The position numbers were made by a program, and so were the translations under genes. From Asparagopsis taxiformis (lineage: Eukaryota > Rhodophyta > Florideophyceae > Bonnemaisoniales > Bonnemaisoniaceae), in assembly GCA_030407315.1 (NCBI GenBank), contig JALQPE010000012.1, positions 124,001 to 188,000 on the forward strand: a stretch of 64,000 bases of DNA, read 5' to 3'. Position 1 is the stretch's first letter. Each line of letters starts with the position of its first letter. Under the pieces are notes generated by a model, which made no database searches, had not been told where the DNA came from, and worked only from the letters and a program-made list of their open reading frames with translations. Shown here piece by piece: positions 29,204 to 39,110 of this stretch.

Positions 29204-30520
29204 ATGCCAGCGATGTTGCCTCAACAAGACGCCCGGGATGTCATCGCACAGATCGACACACTATTTCGTGCTGGCCAACGCGACATTCCCCGCCGCATTA
29301 GTTCTCCTTCTCGCCCGTGCGTCCGCTTCCAATCGCCTGCACCTGATCCCTTCGCGATGACCGACCCGCAGCCCTCTGCCGTTGAGACGTCTGCCAAACC
29401 CGACGAGTCGCAAGAACACCTCAACAACGCTGTGTCTGAAATGGCTCTCGTCAACGGTATGACCTTTGAAGAACGCTTCAATCTCATCATGTCCGTTGCA
29501 GATGGCCCTGTTCACACTGAGGACGGCCTGCGAAACCTCCTGCTTAAAAAGCCGACCCCACCAGTTTGCTACGATGGCTTCGAACCCTCTGGCCGCATGC
29601 ACATTGCACAGGGCATCCAAAAGGCTATCAATGTTAACAAGCTCACATCTGCGGGCTGTGAGTTTGTTTTTTGGATCGCAGATTGGTTTGCTCAGCTTAA
29701 CAATAAGCTCGGCGGTGATTTGAAGAAGATTAGAGTTGTTGGCCATTACTTCATTGAAGTGTGGAAGGCTTGCGGAATGAACATGGAGCACGTCTCTTTC
29801 CTATGGGCGTCTGAAGAAATCAATAAGCGTCCAGATGAGTACTGGACACGCGTTATGAATATAGCCTCTCTCAATTCCATCGCAAGAATCAAGCGCTGCG
29901 GAAAGATCATGGGCCGTTCCGAGGGAGATGACCTTTCTGCCGCGCAAATTATGTACCCTTGCATGCAATGCGCTGATATTTTCTTCTTGAAAGCAGACAT
30001 CTGCCAATTGGGATTAGACCAAGTTAGGGTCAATGTCCTTGCGAGAGAATACTGCGACGCGACAAAACCAAAGATTAAGAACAAGCCCATTATTCTTTCA
30101 CATCGTATGATGCCAGGTCTGAAAGAGGGCCAGGAAAAGATGAGCAAGAGCGATACGTCCAGTGCGATTTATATGGAGGACTCTGTGCAGCAGGTGAACT
30201 CCAAGGTGAAGGGGGCATTCTGCCCGGAGAAGATTGTAGAAGGAAACCCAATCCTGGAGTACGTCAAGTACATAATTATTCCGAAGCTCAACTCGTTGCC
30301 AATTGTAAGATCGGAAGAAAATGGTGGAAACAAAACGTACGAAACGTATGATGAACTTGAAGCTGATTTCGTCTCTGGTGCATTGCATCCAGGCGATCTT
30401 AAACCGGCTGTTGCAAAGGCGATTAATGCAATGCTTGAACCTGTTCGTCAGCACTTTAAGAACGACCCCAATGCACGTAAACTTTTAGAGCAAGTGAAAC
30501 GTTACCAGGTGACTCGGTAA
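29204..30520 (+). CDS. YARS: Tyrosyl-tRNA synthetase, archaeal/eukaryotic type
   Basis: 438 residues from the first ATG. Class I signatures are FEPSGRMHIAQGI (HIGH equivalent HIAQ) and EGQEKMSKSD (KMSKS). Eukaryotic TyrRS blocks include FWIADWFAQLNNKLGGDLKKI, YPCMQCADIFFLKADICQLGLDQ and KAFCPE-like GAFCPEKIVEGNP. It lacks the EMAP-II-like C-terminal domain of animal TyrRS and ends with the short YQVTR tail, as in fungi and plants. The 51-residue stretch before Met52 (29357, ATGACCGAC) contains Arg/Ser/Pro-rich sequence and may be a presequence, so two start codons could give organellar and cytosolic forms. This is inferred only. Confidence 0.95.
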   Translation: MPAMLPQQDARDVIAQIDTLFRAGQRDIPRRISSPSRPCVRFQSPAPDPFAMTDPQPSAVETSAKPDESQEHLNNAVSEMALVNGMTFEERFNLIMSVADGPVHTEDGLRNLLLKKPTPPVCYDGFEPSGRMHIAQGIQKAINVNKLTSAGCEFVFWIADWFAQLNNKLGGDLKKIRVVGHYFIEVWKACGMNMEHVSFLWASEEINKRPDEYWTRVMNIASLNSIARIKRCGKIMGRSEGDDLSAAQIMYPCMQCADIFFLKADICQLGLDQVRVNVLAREYCDATKPKIKNKPIILSHRMMPGLKEGQEKMSKSDTSSAIYMEDSVQQVNSKVKGAFCPEKIVEGNPILEYVKYIIIPKLNSLPIVRSEENGGNKTYETYDELEADFVSGALHPGDLKPAVAKAINAMLEPVRQHFKNDPNARKLLEQVKRYQVTR

Positions 30521-31567
30521 CCTTAGACTAGCAAATACAAAACGTTTTGGAAGATAATACTGCCAAACATTAACTGCTTCTACATTCTTCTCTAAAGAAT
30601 GGCATGTTGTAATGTATTGGCGCTTGAGTAGCTTAAGTCTGTCAGGCAGCGTAGTTTGGAAACGTAGACCTGTAGTAAAAATGCACGCTCTTCACCAAAG
30701 AAACGTTGTGGTCCAGTTGCTTGACAGATCCGGTAAGAGCCGAAGAAGATACTTACTATACGCATAGGGCTGGGGGGACATAATCAATCAGGTGTTCACA
30801 ATCTAGACTTGTTTAATTGGGGAAACTATTAGCGCCAGTGTGCAGACTTTCAATGTCACGCGGAGGAAGCAATTCTTCAACACATTTCTCTAGACGAAAG
30901 ATCCTTCGTTATCCAACCATGGAGCTGTTGATGTTCTATCAAGACTTTTTGTCAGAAGAACAAGTACGTAGTTCTTAAGCAGGAAGGAAATGAGGAACAA
31001 TTCGACTAGGTCAATGAGCAATTGCGGAGATGACATGGTGTAATATTCAAGTTTCCATTACATCGTTCTGTACTGAGTTACATATTTGATATACCCTTTC
31101 ATTTCTTCATCTCCGAGCTTTTCTCTATCGACAGACTAGCCTCTTTTCCGATGGGGATTTGGGAATTATCGAAGGTTGAAAGCTATGTTTGTATGTATCA
31201 TTCAGTCCCAGAACGGGAGCTCATCCAAAAATGCTGTTCTTATTCGAAACAGGAGGTGTGACATTGAACGCTTTGAAATTGCGTCAATTTTCGGGTAGAC
31301 GAGAGCATTGAAATGTATTCTAATAGTTGCGACAATGTTGAAAGCAAAGCTTTTTCTGAATTGCTCAAGGTTTATAGTAAAACGAGCAGTATAGATACAC
31401 AGGTGACCAAGTTTTCTCTATTTGCTGTGTTACCATCATAATGGCCGTAATTTTCCTCCTCCATTGGAGCCACCGAGCATCCTTTACGATGCACGCCCAA
31501 CATGGGATAGCCTTCATCGTTCTACCGCTCGAATCGTTCAACATATGTCAAACTGGAGACTATTGAG
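30521..31567. other. AT-rich convergent intergenic region
   Basis: About 1 kb between the 3' ends of TyrRS and the cyclophilin. It is AT-leaning, like 16616-19050, with no convincing ORF or repeat. Confidence 0.45.
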
Positions 31568-32435
31568 CTACAACTCAATATTGTACGGCTCGGGGACGTC
31601 AATTGATCCAGAATCGATGATTTTGACATCTTCCTCAGGACGGTCCCTAGAGCTTGTCTTCACAGCTTCAAGCTGATCCAAAGTCTCAAAACCCTCAACG
31701 AGCTTTCCAAATACAACGTGTCTACCATCCAACCAAGGGGTGTCCTTGAAAAGAACGAAGAACTGGGAGCCGTTGGTGTTCTTCCCAGCATTAGCCATCG
31801 ATAGAACGCCGCGTCCGGTGTGCTGACGAAATTAAATGACGTAAAATGGATCGCTTGTTAGCACCCATTTGCTGCCACACATACACTGGTACAAATTTTT
31901 ACAACTTACCGTGAGTTTGAAGTTCTCGTCGTTGAACTTGGCGCCATAGATTGACTTACCACCAGTACCGTCAAAGTTTTCGAAATCACCTGGTTACGTT
32001 CAATATACAGAATTAGTATGGGTGATGATCGACTCGACCGATTGCGACACAACCATCAATGAGAATGCTCTTGCTTACCTCCTTGAGCCTGGACAGATCA
32101 GCGCAAAAATTGTCATGCAACCACACAAAGGTCAGTAATTACAAATTGAATGCAATAGGCTTATCGATGTGACAATAGCGAACCATAAATCCGGGAATGA
32201 TCCTGTGGAAAATACTGTTCTTGTATCCAAAACCCTTGGAGTGGAGAGCGAGGCCTTTGAAATTTGCGACAGTATCTGGAACAGTTGCACCGAATAGGGC
32301 AAACACCATACGACCTGATGGCTTGTCTCCAATTGTAATATCGAAGAAGACCTTATCGGTGACCTTGGGACCTGCCTTGGCTGTACCCACAGCAGCGAGC
32401 AAGCCGAGCACTATGAAAATGGATGAGAACCTCAT
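31568..32435 (-). CDS. ER-type cyclophilin (peptidyl-prolyl isomerase) with 10-nt microexon
   Basis: Four exons on the minus strand: 32184-32435, 32079-32088 (10 nt), 31910-31989 and 31568-31822, with introns of 95, 89 and 87 nt. The sum is 597 nt, or 198 residues. A signal peptide ([21 protein letters not shown]) leads into a full cyclophilin A-like domain: [65 protein letters not shown] (catalytic Gln/Phe region) and [12 protein letters not shown]. The 10-nt exon supplies AQG plus the first base of the next Gly, exactly filling the FM-AQGG-DF motif. The first donor is gttcgc, an unusual GT site; the others are gtaagc and gtaagt. Signal peptide without a membrane span suggests ER or secretory proline isomerisation, like cyclophilin B. 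The C-terminus is not KDEL-like. Confidence 0.9.
32079..32088 (-). other. 10-nt microexon of the cyclophilin gene
   Basis: Minus-strand sequence gctcaaggag, flanked by a canonical acceptor (cag) and donor (gtaagc). Without it the conserved QGG motif and the reading frame are both lost. Confidence 0.8.
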
Positions 32436-34745
32436 TGTTACGATGGCGCGATGGAATTGAATGGATTTCCGATTAGAACAGCGAGAAAGACGTAGATTGG
32501 GATGGATCGGCAGGTGCATAGAGCATGATGGATTGTGTTTCAATATACGAGACCTGTAGTGAAATTTCATTTTTTTGCATTGTTTTAAAACTTTTTAATC
32601 ACATTATTTGAAACATGGGCATGACGGGCTCAATCAACATCCGGGAAGTGCACGGCATGGGGGCGAACACTTGTCTTCTTCTCGTTTGAAAATTAAACTG
32701 TGCCATGCCAATCACTATTTCTGGATGGAAAATTAGGGTTTGCATGACAACAAACTGCACAAATCCATGAAAGGCCCAATGAAATATGCAATAAACTCTG
32801 TCCAATTGGTCTCATGGTCCATGAGGCGGGACATTTACCTCGGCCATATGTTACTGTACAGCCAACAAATTACGGCTCTGTTACGTCATAACTTTTCATG
32901 CAGTGGCTGTTAGTTTTGATTTACGGCGGCCGACGAGACAATTCGAACCGGGACTTTGCTCTCCAACCTGCCACGATGTCAGAGTTGGGACCCACCTAGA
33001 AGAACGCAAGTCCATTCACACTCAACCTGTCGAGCCACATCCATGTCCCATTAGGAAAAGGAATTTTGTTCGTGTCGATTCCAAGTAATCCAGCCCGGCC
33101 GGTTTCGGTCGTGAATTTTGCGTCAGACTCGGACAGCACGCAAACTTAGTATGGACAATAGAATAACTCGTATAGCGGTCCTTGCGGACTGCTTGCTGAT
33201 CGTTGTTCCCATCCGTTTAATAGATCAATGCACATTCAGGAAGGTACTGTCCATTGTGCCACGACTGCACTTTGACGCAACAGAAAGAGTGAGGGCCCTG
33301 GGAAAGCGGTAGAGACCATGGACCAGTGCATATTGCAGAGAGAGAGGCTGAATCGTTTTGTCAAAGATAATTGCAATACACGTCTGTCTCCGGACCTGAT
33401 GGGTACACAAAAAGAAATGTCTTTACGTAAAGGTTACATGTAGTGCAGTGCAGCGATAGAGAATGAATGGGAAGGAAGCAGGGGCATGAAAACATGAAAC
33501 CTGTTTGTACGCACGTGAGCATGAAGGATGCGCGGATGTCTGCAACGAATCAGTAGTCGACGGCGGACTCCTGACGGTGGGTGACGTTTACAAAGCGCAT
33601 TGTAGGGTGTTGTGTAGCGGGCAAATCAATTGACAGGGTAGATGGAGTGGACAGACATGAATATATTTGTGTGCAACGAGTCAATCTAAAGATTAGTTTT
33701 GATTTCTAGTCTCTTCATTCTGATTTCATGACGTAAACGAGCGATGACGTAGATGGGTGGTGTCGAAAAAGCGGTTAGCCGGTATTGCGGGCCGAGTCAG
33801 AGGCGAGTTGGGCCTTGGTGAGCGCCAAGCCTGGATCAAAAGTTACAGTGTGTAGTTCCTCCCCGGGCCCATTGGGCTGCTATCTTTGGGCCGAGGGCGG
33901 ACCCAAGTGAGCTGAATTGAGATCAAGTTGCTACTGTGCTGGACTGTATTCGGATGTGTGTTGGCACTGTGACGGCTGCATGCAAGTTGAAAGGCAGGGG
34001 AACAATTGCAATTGGAATTTGCAATTGCTTTCCGGGGCTACCAGTACGCGACCTATATTTGGAGAATCAAATGAATCACTGTAATGCAGAATCACGCGGC
34101 GGCGAAATTCTCTCAGACACGCTGGCCAGACAAGCGATCAAGTTTGTTACACACACGTTCTATATAAGGGCTAGTGCATATACACCAATCATTTCTCACG
34201 TAGGTCCAGGTGGCTCGAGCTGTGTGGGTCAGTAGAGCGCCACAATCTCTTGTCGCCCATGGAAAAAATTAAGGCGCATGATTTGTTGCCGTTGGTTGTT
34301 GGAACGCTGTGCGCACAATGTATGAAGCAATTGTGGCGGACGTGTCACGCGCTCGCCGTCTATGGCTGTTTTCGCACCTATTTGAAACCGCTGCAGCATA
34401 CAGTGCACGGTCGCGTTTAAAGCGCCTCCATCATAATCGCGCCTCACGCAACGCCAACGGCGGATTCTAGCGTGTTACTAAATTCGCTATTAATACACCT
34501 GCATCAAAATTTGGTCTGTGAGGCACTTTTCTGAATTGTCCACAAACATCACACTGTGTTTGAAACGGCGCCACCCTACCGCGCGCCACAAATATCCAAA
34601 CATCCATCCATCAATTGGCCGCTGCACAGCGACTCGGACAACAAGTCGCGACAGGCAACATTGCTGCTGCTCAGTCGCGCTGACTCACTCACACGCTCCT
34701 CACTCGCCTCCCTCCTCTAGTCTGTGCTCCTGCGCCTGCCGCACT

Positions 34746-34805
34746 CTGCGGTGCTGTGCAGCGCTGTGCGGTGTGGTGCTGTGCTGTGCGGTGCCGTGTC
34801 GTGCC
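34746..34805. repeat. Pentanucleotide array (gtgct/gtgcg), 12 units
   Basis: Twelve contiguous 5-bp units, mostly gtgcN with gtgtg, gcgct and gtgtc variants. It is the longest period-5 array in the window. Confidence 0.88.
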
Positions 34806-35222
34806 AGTGTGAGCGCGCGCGCTTTCAAACGCACCGTTTGATACCCCATCGCATGCGCGCGCTGCTACGCAATCTGTGCAAACAATCGTGGTATCTCCGA
34901 TCGCGGCATCGCTCGCTGCACGCGCACGGCTCAAACATTGCTGCAGCTACTGATCATTGCGTTCAGTTTCTTCACCCGACCGTTTTCATCAGCCACAAAG
35001 CACAGGTGCGTCTGTCGCCCCGCCTGCGCGACCCTGTCGGCCTCGCATGCACGTATACATGTATGTACACCTGTTTCAGCCACTGTTACGCCACATGTCC
35101 AACACCGCCGTCCAAACCCTTCCGACGCGACGCGCTATGCAGCGTACAGCGTCGCCATCGTTGCCGACCGTTCGCTCGCCCACCCGCCTGCCCGTACCCG
35201 CTCGCTCGTGCACGTTGGCCGC

Positions 35223-35277
35223 AGCGTAGCGTAGCGTAGCATAGAACTGCACTGCACTGCATTGCATTGCATTGCAC
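35223..35277. repeat. Pentanucleotide array (agcgt to tgcat), 11 units
   Basis: Units in register: agcgt three times, agcat, agaac, tgcac twice, tgcat three times, tgcac. A clear example of block-wise drift. Confidence 0.9.
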
Positions 35278-35346
35278 ACCGCTTAGCATAGCGCGCGTCC
35301 AGCGCAGCAGCATTCCCAGCTGGCCGCTCAGACGGCACGCGCGCGT

Positions 35347-35380
35347 GAGTGCGTGCGTGCGTGCTTGCTTGCATGCATGC
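35347..35380. repeat. Tetranucleotide array (gcgt/gctt/gcat)
   Basis: Period-4 tract: gagt, gcgt three times, gctt twice, gcat twice. It shows the same block drift as the pentamers. Confidence 0.88.
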
Positions 35381-36053
35381 GAAACAATGAAGGCACTGCC
35401 AATGGTCTAGCGCTGCATGCGCCAAGGTCGTAAATACACTAGATGGAAGCAGTGGTTGGTTCGTTGTCGCCGCCTCGCACGCCGCTCACTAACATACACA
35501 CATAGCATACAGTTTCACACGAGAGGCATGCGCCGCTCTATCGCGCGCGCCGCCGTCCGCCTTGGCCGTTTGCGCGCAATCAGCACATTATGTTATGTTA
35601 GATACGCAGTGCGCGCACTGCTCGACTCCAATCTTCCACGTGCTGGACGTTGATAAATGTACGCCTTCAAACGTAACATGCTGGCGCACTGTGATGCTCC
35701 GCGATGTCTGGTGGAAACATGAGCACTTTTGATTTTTCGTTAAATTCACGCAGCCGCGCTAGCGCTGCTCTACTGGCCTCAGCCACTTGAGCGTCCGTTC
35801 GACAAATCAGCGGCCGACTTTTCTCGCTCCAGCCACCACAGCGCCCACGCTTTCCATCTCATGTCGACAATGCAACGCAGTGCGGTCGCGAGTGAACAAC
35901 TTGAACCGTCTCGGTGCCGTTAAATGCCCCCTTGGCGCCCTTTCTTCGCTCCCTATTGCTTCCAGCACCGCTTTCACAATTTCGTTCTTTTACTTACATT
36001 AAGTCCACACTTGTCGTGTGCCATCAACGCAGACTTATCTAAGCCACTATCGA

Positions 36054-37286
36054 TCAACTAGAATGCTGTCCCTCCGAAGATGGCGCTGGATACGGTACCG
36101 GCGAAGATATACTTAGTCCATCGTCACACTTACTTCGACCGTGCCCACTACCTGTGCGTTTTATCATGCAACAGCGCGAACAGCGCTTCGCCCCATCCCC
36201 ACGCCGGCGATTCGGTGAACCAAATTCTGCTGCTTCCGGTCGTGTTGGCGAACCAGGCGGACTTTGTCCTACTTCCTCACCCTCTTGATCATCAAAGTTT
36301 GCCGGGTTGCGCATATTCTCCAGTATAGACCAACGCCGTACTAGTAAAGATAACGCACCCAGCTTCTCCTGCACATAATCACATTGCGCCTCGTGCGACA
36401 TACCAGCCGATTCGGCCATGAATAGATCAAATCCATGTTCAAACACACTATTCGCTTGTTCGGTAGCAGTAGGGTTTCTAAACGAACCTCGGCGGCGTCG
36501 ACGACGTGTGGGGTCAGGCGAATCTACGATAATGTTGCGCCTGTACCCCAACATTTCAACAAGCACTTGCGCCATGGTAGAAGACATGTATTCTTGCCCC
36601 AACCACGACGCCGTTTCCGGGGAAAGTTTGTGCAGACCGCGAGCGCGCGCCTCCTCTTCGGAATTGATGTCGCAGTCCTCGGGGCGATCGGTCTCGACCT
36701 CCAATCGAACTTGACCGGTGGATGGAGCGCCAATGGTAACCTGATTGGTTACCTTGTGGTTACGCTCCGCTTTGTACTGGGAGGCAAACACGGCGAAAAG
36801 CAAAATGTTTTCCAGACGACAGTCCTCGACGTCCTTCTGCAGGGCGAGAACGTGCTCCTTTTCGTTATCGCGATGGCTCTGCCCGACGGCGCGCGACTTT
36901 GTAAATTTGTCAGGGCCGGGTGCGGGCGCGGGTGGTGCAGCTGGGGAGCTGTGCACGGAGGGGTCGAAGAGATCTGGATGGTCGGGAGCGGAATCCTGGG
37001 CGACGGCGGGGGAGTCTGGATGGATCTGGTCAAAGTCGTGCATGGGAGCGGGAGCAAAGGCGTTTGGGGATGCGGTCGGAGCTGGATGCGACGGGAGCGG
37101 TGGTAGGGGCGGGAGTCTGTCTTGAGCAAAAGCGGGTTCATTCTTGAAGCGGGGATCGGGACAGAAGCGCTTGCTCGGTAGGGTGAGGGAGAGCGGTGGT
37201 GGCTCGCGCTTGTTGTCGTTGGGAGTGGGGTAGGACATGGTCGGCCATTCGAAGGCGGGCGGCATGTTTGACCACTCGTAGGGCAT
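36054..37286 (-). CDS. Proline-rich hypothetical protein with C-terminal zinc-knuckle-like motif
   Basis: 410 residues, single exon, isolated in a gene desert. The N-terminal third is Pro/Ser/Ala-rich and probably disordered. A central helical region (about 140-175, EKEHVLALQKDVEDCRLENI) resembles a short coiled coil. A conserved-looking middle follows (about 205-320, with an Arg run TRRRRRRGSF that could be a nuclear signal). Near the end RCSRCCMIKRTGSGHGRSKC gives a C-x2-C-x9-H-x4-C pattern, longer in spacing than a retroviral-type zinc knuckle, followed by DDG and a Ser/Pro tail. No family was recognised. A nuclear regulatory protein is a plausible guess from composition; the real coding status is supported by length and by low-complexity typical of such proteins, not by homology. 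Confidence 0.68.
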   Translation of the reverse strand: MPYEWSNMPPAFEWPTMSYPTPNDNKREPPPLSLTLPSKRFCPDPRFKNEPAFAQDRLPPLPPLPSHPAPTASPNAFAPAPMHDFDQIHPDSPAVAQDSAPDHPDLFDPSVHSSPAAPPAPAPGPDKFTKSRAVGQSHRDNEKEHVLALQKDVEDCRLENILLFAVFASQYKAERNHKVTNQVTIGAPSTGQVRLEVETDRPEDCDINSEEEARARGLHKLSPETASWLGQEYMSSTMAQVLVEMLGYRRNIIVDSPDPTRRRRRRGSFRNPTATEQANSVFEHGFDLFMAESAGMSHEAQCDYVQEKLGALSLLVRRWSILENMRNPANFDDQEGEEVGQSPPGSPTRPEAAEFGSPNRRRGDGAKRCSRCCMIKRTGSGHGRSKCDDGLSISSPVPYPAPSSEGQHSS

Positions 37287-38217
37287 GGTAGGCGGAGGAC
37301 TGAAGTGAGTCTAGGTTGGGCGTAGCGGTGAGGTAAAATGGGAGTGGGAAAGACGCGAGAGACGAGGCGAGTGCGTTTGGGGGGTTTAAGTATGGCAGAG
37401 TGGGGAGAGTGACAAGTGGAAATGATAGCGCGGAGGGAATCTCAGGATTGATTTGGGTACAATGGAGCGGTGGGGGTGAGATGAAGGCGGGAGGGGGCGT
37501 GCTGTTGATGGTGCGTGACTGGGCAAGTGCGATGCGATTGGTCTGGCCGCGGCGGAGATGGTGGAATATAGTGGCGTTGCTTTAATTGCGACTTTGACTG
37601 GCGCGAAATGGCGGGCCGTTTTGACGCGCCGAGTAGGAGGGTGGTGCTCTATTACCAACGGTGAGGCGTGGACTGGGCGCTGTACACGTGACTGTATATA
37701 GGATCACGGCGCGCGTAGCTAATTGCGGCGTGACGAGGCGTGTCATTGGCTGATACCTTCAAGTTGAGCAAAGCGTGCCCCCGATGACAAAGGAGCATCA
37801 ACGGCGATGGTGTGTGCGCTACACGGGGGGCCGCAGCTCGCATTAGGAGCGCGCGCGCCGACGTCGCGCGGCGCTGTGCTGCAGAGCCGTCAAGTGTGAC
37901 GAGCCGCAGTAAACAGCATGTTCCAAGAGGGCGAATGTGTTTTTTTTGTATCCAATTTAGTAACGTGTTAATTTCAATTCAAATCAATGATTGCATCGCC
38001 AATTGGCGCTTACAACAAACTCGTATCAACGTGCGTGCCTTCATGCTTTCGCCGGCACAACGGAAACACACCTGTGCAATATACAATCAGCACTACCGCT
38101 ACTGGACCGCTCATTTTACACTACGTCAGCTGCCCGATAGATACGCACGCACGTTGATCGCGCCGCCCTTTTTCATTCTGCTGCGCCGCATAGCGCAGCG
38201 CCGCCGTCGCCACTACA

Positions 38218-38247
38218 GTACCGTACAGCACAGCACAGTACAGTGTC
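38218..38247. repeat. Pentanucleotide array (gcaca/gtaca)
   Basis: Six units in register: gtacc, gtaca, gcaca twice, gtaca, gtgtc. Confidence 0.85.
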
Positions 38248-38393
38248 GAGTCGATCACGCGACCCTCGTGGCAGCGGCGGCAAGCGTCCTCAATACAGCG
38301 GCCACTTTCCGCTCGGTTTGGCCGCCACGCTGCGCGTATAATTGTATCCTGACGTGTTTTCTCGCTACTCGACTTCCCCTGTACACTTTTCTT

Positions 38394-38438
38394 GTGCAAT
38401 GTTGTGCTGTGCTGCCATACCATGCCGTGCAGCGTCGC
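38394..38438. repeat. Pentanucleotide array (gtgct/gccat)
   Basis: Nine units in a common 5-bp register: gtgca, atgtt, gtgct twice, gccat, accat, gccgt, gcagc, gtcgc. Confidence 0.75.
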
Positions 38439-38548
38439 TGCATGTCGGGGTAAGCAATGAGTCGATTTTGATATGTTCAAGTGCGTATCAAAATGGATAG
38501 AGGTACTGTATTATGTCTGTTTGAGGAATCGCAGGCGAGGCGCGGTGC

Positions 38549-38574
38549 GACGGCGCGCCGCGCCGCGCCGCACC
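38549..38574. repeat. Pentanucleotide array (gccgc)
   Basis: GC-only run of about five units, three of them gccgc, ending in a degenerate accg. Confidence 0.8.
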
Positions 38575-38914
38575 GATACGATGGTGTCTAGTGTAGCGCA
38601 GCGCTGCTGCATGGATCGAATGATGGATAGACACCGGGGTGGAACTTTTTGACATGTTCCATGGCAACAACAAAACCGTTTATATTTTTAGCAGCACGTA
38701 TAGCGGCAGTGTTTGAAACGAGTAGACAACCAATGCTAGGTAGGCAGCGGAGATAGTGTATACTCTATTGTTTGCATCCAGCCAAGTATCTATGTCGTCA
38801 ATTGAAACTTTTCATACAGCAGCTGCGCAACGCCGCTCTGCGCAGTACACCAGTTGCTACCGGTGAGTCTTTATTGTTGTGTCACGACTGCCAACGAACT
38901 CGCTCACTCGTTGT

Positions 38915-38959
38915 GCTGCGCCACGCCATGCCATGCCACGCCACGCCGCAGCGCAGCGC
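38915..38959. repeat. Pentanucleotide array (gccat/gccac/agcgc), 9 units
   Basis: Units: gctgc, gccac, gccat twice, gccac twice, gccgc, agcgc twice. Confidence 0.88.
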
Positions 38960-39075
38960 TCGGCCTCACGGTGGAACAACAGACGTAAGGCAAACGTTAC
39001 GTAGTTTTAATGCCGTGCTGTGCTGTGGAATTTTATCATGATATACAGTTACTTATATGTATCATTACAGTATAT

Positions 39076-39110
39076 CATGCCATGCCATGCCCTGCCCTGC
39101 CATCCAATGC
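39076..39110. repeat. Pentanucleotide array (catgc/cctgc)
   Basis: Units: catgc three times, cctgc twice, catcc, aatgc. Confidence 0.87.

Larger units (their letters stand above)
32436..36053. other. Gene desert, left part
   Basis: About 3.6 kb with no supported gene. The stretch 34700-35400 is dominated by drifting pentamer and tetramer arrays that open spurious Arg/Cys-rich ORFs on both strands. A tatataag word at 34161 looks like a TATA box but no gene follows it. Confidence 0.5.

Noticed and set aside
32930..33010. ggttcgaat on the minus strand resembling a tRNA T arm
   Set aside because: The 5-bp stem does not pair and no cloverleaf could be drawn.
34724..35239. Cys/Arg-rich ORFs on both strands
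   Set aside because: They are translations of pentamer and tetramer arrays.
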